From contig CAJUFK010000040.1 of assembly GCA_910585535.1 (NCBI GenBank), positions 1 to 7,305 on the forward strand: a DNA stretch of 7,305 nucleotides, in the 5' to 3' direction. A model generated the notes under the pieces. That model was given only the letters and a program-made list of their open reading frames with translations, did no database searches and was not told the origin of the DNA. Below are positions 6,404 through 7,305 of the stretch, piece after piece. The first letter of the stretch is position 1. Every line of letters begins with the position of its first letter. A program made the translations under genes and the position numbers. The stretch comes from an uncultured Angelakisella sp. (GTDB lineage Bacteria; Bacillota; Clostridia; Oscillospirales; Ruminococcaceae).

Positions 6404-6871
6404 ATGGCAGTACGGATCCGGAAGAGGACCCTTTTAACAGCCTTGACAGCAGTGGTAGCCTTCGCCGCCGCTGCGGCCCTGTGGGGCGGAAAACCGGCAG
6501 CGACAGCAGCCTTTCTCCGGCGAAGCGGTGAGATCAAATGCTCCAGCCCCGAGGACGGGGTCCAGTGGCTCCGGGAGCAGGGCTGGGAGGCGGAGGCAAG
6601 CCCTTCCCAGATGGAAGTCCTCATCCCGGCAAAGTTCGACCAGATCTATGAAAGCTATAACGACATCCAAAAGGGCCAGGGCTTCGACATCGCCCGCTAC
6701 CAGGGGGAGACCGTGACCAAATATACCTACCTGGTAAAAAACTACCCCGGGGAGCCCGACGGGGTGGCCGCAAACCTCTTGGTCTATGAAGGCCGCCTCA
6801 TCGGCGCTGACCTTTGCAGCCTGGAACTGGGGGGCTTTCTGAAAGGGGTAAAGGGCGCCGGAGGCGGATAA
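6404..6871 (+). CDS. Membrane-anchored DUF4830-like protein
   Basis: This protein of about 155 residues has a basic N-terminus (MAVRIRKR), one hydrophobic segment (about 9-29, alanine/leucine rich), and a C-terminal domain outside the membrane of about 95 residues. The latter resembles DUF4830: an EDGVQWLREQGWE opening, VLIPAKFDQIYESYNDIQ, KGQGFDIARYQG, TYLVKNYPGEP and a closing LIGADLCSLELGGFLKG. The family is conserved in Clostridia and has no known function; the assignment is from memory of the family pattern. I see no catalytic motif or lipobox. The start is uncertain: ATG at 6404 lies 13 nt after GGAG (6387-6390), while an in-frame TTG at 6395 lies 8 nt after AGGAGG (6381-6386) and is better spaced, adding only three residues. 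The further upstream ATG at 6332 has a poor site. The gene stands alone between ogt and the tRNA genes. Confidence 0.8.
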   Translation: MAVRIRKRTLLTALTAVVAFAAAAALWGGKPAATAAFLRRSGEIKCSSPEDGVQWLREQGWEAEASPSQMEVLIPAKFDQIYESYNDIQKGQGFDIARYQGETVTKYTYLVKNYPGEPDGVAANLLVYEGRLIGADLCSLELGGFLKGVKGAGGG

Positions 6872-6941
6872 AGGCGAACTCCGGCGGCGAAAAAGGGTGT
6901 CTTGGGATTTTGCAGTTTTTTCCCCTTCTTTGCCACCGGAG
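6856..6941. repeat. Competing inverted repeats downstream of the DUF4830-like gene
   Basis: Segment B (6879-6897) pairs with segment C (6923-6941) over 19 positions with two mismatches and one G-U, around a 25-nt loop that contains T6 (6916-6921). The first 8 bases of B (CTCCGGCG) also pair perfectly with segment A (CGCCGGAG, 6856-6863), which spans the last codons of the gene. A:B and B:C are mutually exclusive. No U-tract follows C, so this is not a standard terminator, though it may protect or terminate the upstream message. Confidence 0.55.
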
Positions 6942-6943
6942 CC

Positions 6944-6972
6944 TTGACAGGCCAGAGGAATTGCGCTATAAT
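6944..6972 (+). promoter_or_regulatory. Consensus promoter of the serine tRNA pair
   Basis: Perfect TTGACA (6944-6949) and perfect TATAAT (6967-6972) are separated by 17 bp. The predicted start is near 6979, about 35 nt before the first tRNA, which leaves a short leader to be removed by RNase P. A perfect consensus fits stable RNA transcription. Confidence 0.93.
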
Positions 6973-7014
6973 AATCGGGACGCCTTGACCTCAATCGGGC
7001 GGGGCTTTCGATTT

Positions 7015-7101
7015 GGAGAGGTGTCCGAGGGGTTTAAGGAGCTGGTCTTGAAAACCAGTGACTCGTCAGAGCCGTGGGTTCAAATCCCACCCTCTCCGCC
7101 A
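7015..7101 (+). tRNA. tRNA-Ser (anticodon UGA)
   Basis: The acceptor stem GGAGAGG (7015-7021) pairs perfectly with CCTCTCC (7091-7097), followed by discriminator G and encoded CCA (7099-7101). The anticodon stem CTGGT/ACCAG (7042-7046, 7054-7058) encloses CTTGAAA with anticodon TGA (7049-7051), reading UCN serine codons. A long class II variable arm and a T-arm GTGGG-TTCAAAT-CCCAC complete the fold. Confidence 0.97.
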
Positions 7102-7159
7102 GGAGGATCCCTGTCGGGCGGGTGAAAACGGACACGCCCCGGCAAGCAGCAATAGATAC

Positions 7160-7249
7160 GGAGATGTACCCAAGTGGTGAAGGGGCTCCCCTGCTAAGGG
7201 AGTAGGTCGGGAGACCGGCGCGTGGGTTCAAATCCCACCATCTCCGCCA
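7160..7249 (+). tRNA. tRNA-Ser (anticodon GCU)
   Basis: The acceptor stem GGAGATG (7160-7166) pairs with CATCTCC (7239-7245), then discriminator G and encoded CCA (7247-7249). The anticodon stem CTCCC/GGGAG (7186-7190, 7198-7202) encloses CTGCTAA with anticodon GCT (7193-7195), reading AGC/AGU. It has a long variable arm (TAGGTCGGGAGACCGGCG region) and shares its T-arm sequence with the first tRNA. It lies 58 bp downstream of that gene with no separate promoter seen, so both are probably processed from one transcript. Confidence 0.97.
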
Positions 7250-7278
7250 CGGCGTGGCCGCCAAGGCACGCCCTACCC

Positions 7279-7300
7279 GCCCCCCTCAAAAGAGGGGGGC
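7279..7300 (+). terminator. Probable terminator hairpin of the tRNA-Ser transcript
   Basis: A perfect 9-bp stem GCCCCCCTC/GAGGGGGGC closes an AAAA loop 30 bp after the second tRNA. Only TT follows before ACC and the window end, so the U-tract is weak. The position and strength favour termination or 3' processing. Confidence 0.55.
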
Positions 7301-7305
7301 TTACC

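Noticed and set aside
7075..7249. Repeated T-arm sequence (GTGGGTTCAAATCCCACC) as an attachment-site direct repeat
   Set aside because: The repeats are the expected shared T-arms of two serine tRNAs. No integrase or foreign DNA is visible.

Overview
The window reads as chromosomal DNA from a GC-rich member of the Clostridia, most likely Oscillospiraceae (Flavonifractor/Pseudoflavonifractor-like). This is inferred from strong AGGAGG-type ribosome binding sites, Gram-positive TTGACA/TATAAT promoters, the clostridial forms of LepA and Ogt, a DUF4830-type protein, and a D-Ala-D-Ala carboxypeptidase-like protein with a C-terminal membrane anchor. No mobile element, CRISPR array, phage gene or rRNA gene is visible.

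Layout. (1) 102-2131, minus strand: a two-gene operon with a calcineurin-like metallophosphoesterase first, overlapping by 4 bp (ATGA) an ATZ/TRZ-type amidohydrolase. (2) 2132-2290: a divergent intergenic region with an extended -10 promoter for the rightward gene and an imperfect inverted repeat on both sides of it. (3) 2291-3676, plus strand: a secreted, membrane-anchored protein of the S11 D-alanyl-D-alanine carboxypeptidase family that has lost the catalytic serine and the KTG box. (4) 3760-5568, plus strand: lepA (elongation factor 4), intact. (5) 5585-5624: a bidirectional terminator between lepA and the converging ogt gene. (6) 5626-6120, minus strand: ogt, with a clear promoter at 6158-6186. 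(7) 6404-6871, plus strand: a small membrane-anchored DUF4830-like protein behind a GC-rich leader with several hairpins. (8) 6944-7249: a consensus promoter followed by two tandem serine tRNA genes, tRNA-Ser(UGA) and tRNA-Ser(GCU), then a strong GC hairpin at the right edge.

The genes do not form one pathway. They cover translation (lepA, tRNAs), DNA alkylation repair (ogt), the cell envelope (carboxypeptidase-like protein, DUF4830-like protein) and small-molecule hydrolysis (amidohydrolase, phosphoesterase). I see no convincing new multi-gene system. The most notable observation is that two divergently transcribed neighbours, the carboxypeptidase-like protein and the metallophosphoesterase, both keep their fold signatures but lack key active-site residues. 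The amidohydrolase next to them also carries Gln where the family's catalytic Glu is expected. The carboxypeptidase-like protein is the strongest pseudoenzyme candidate.
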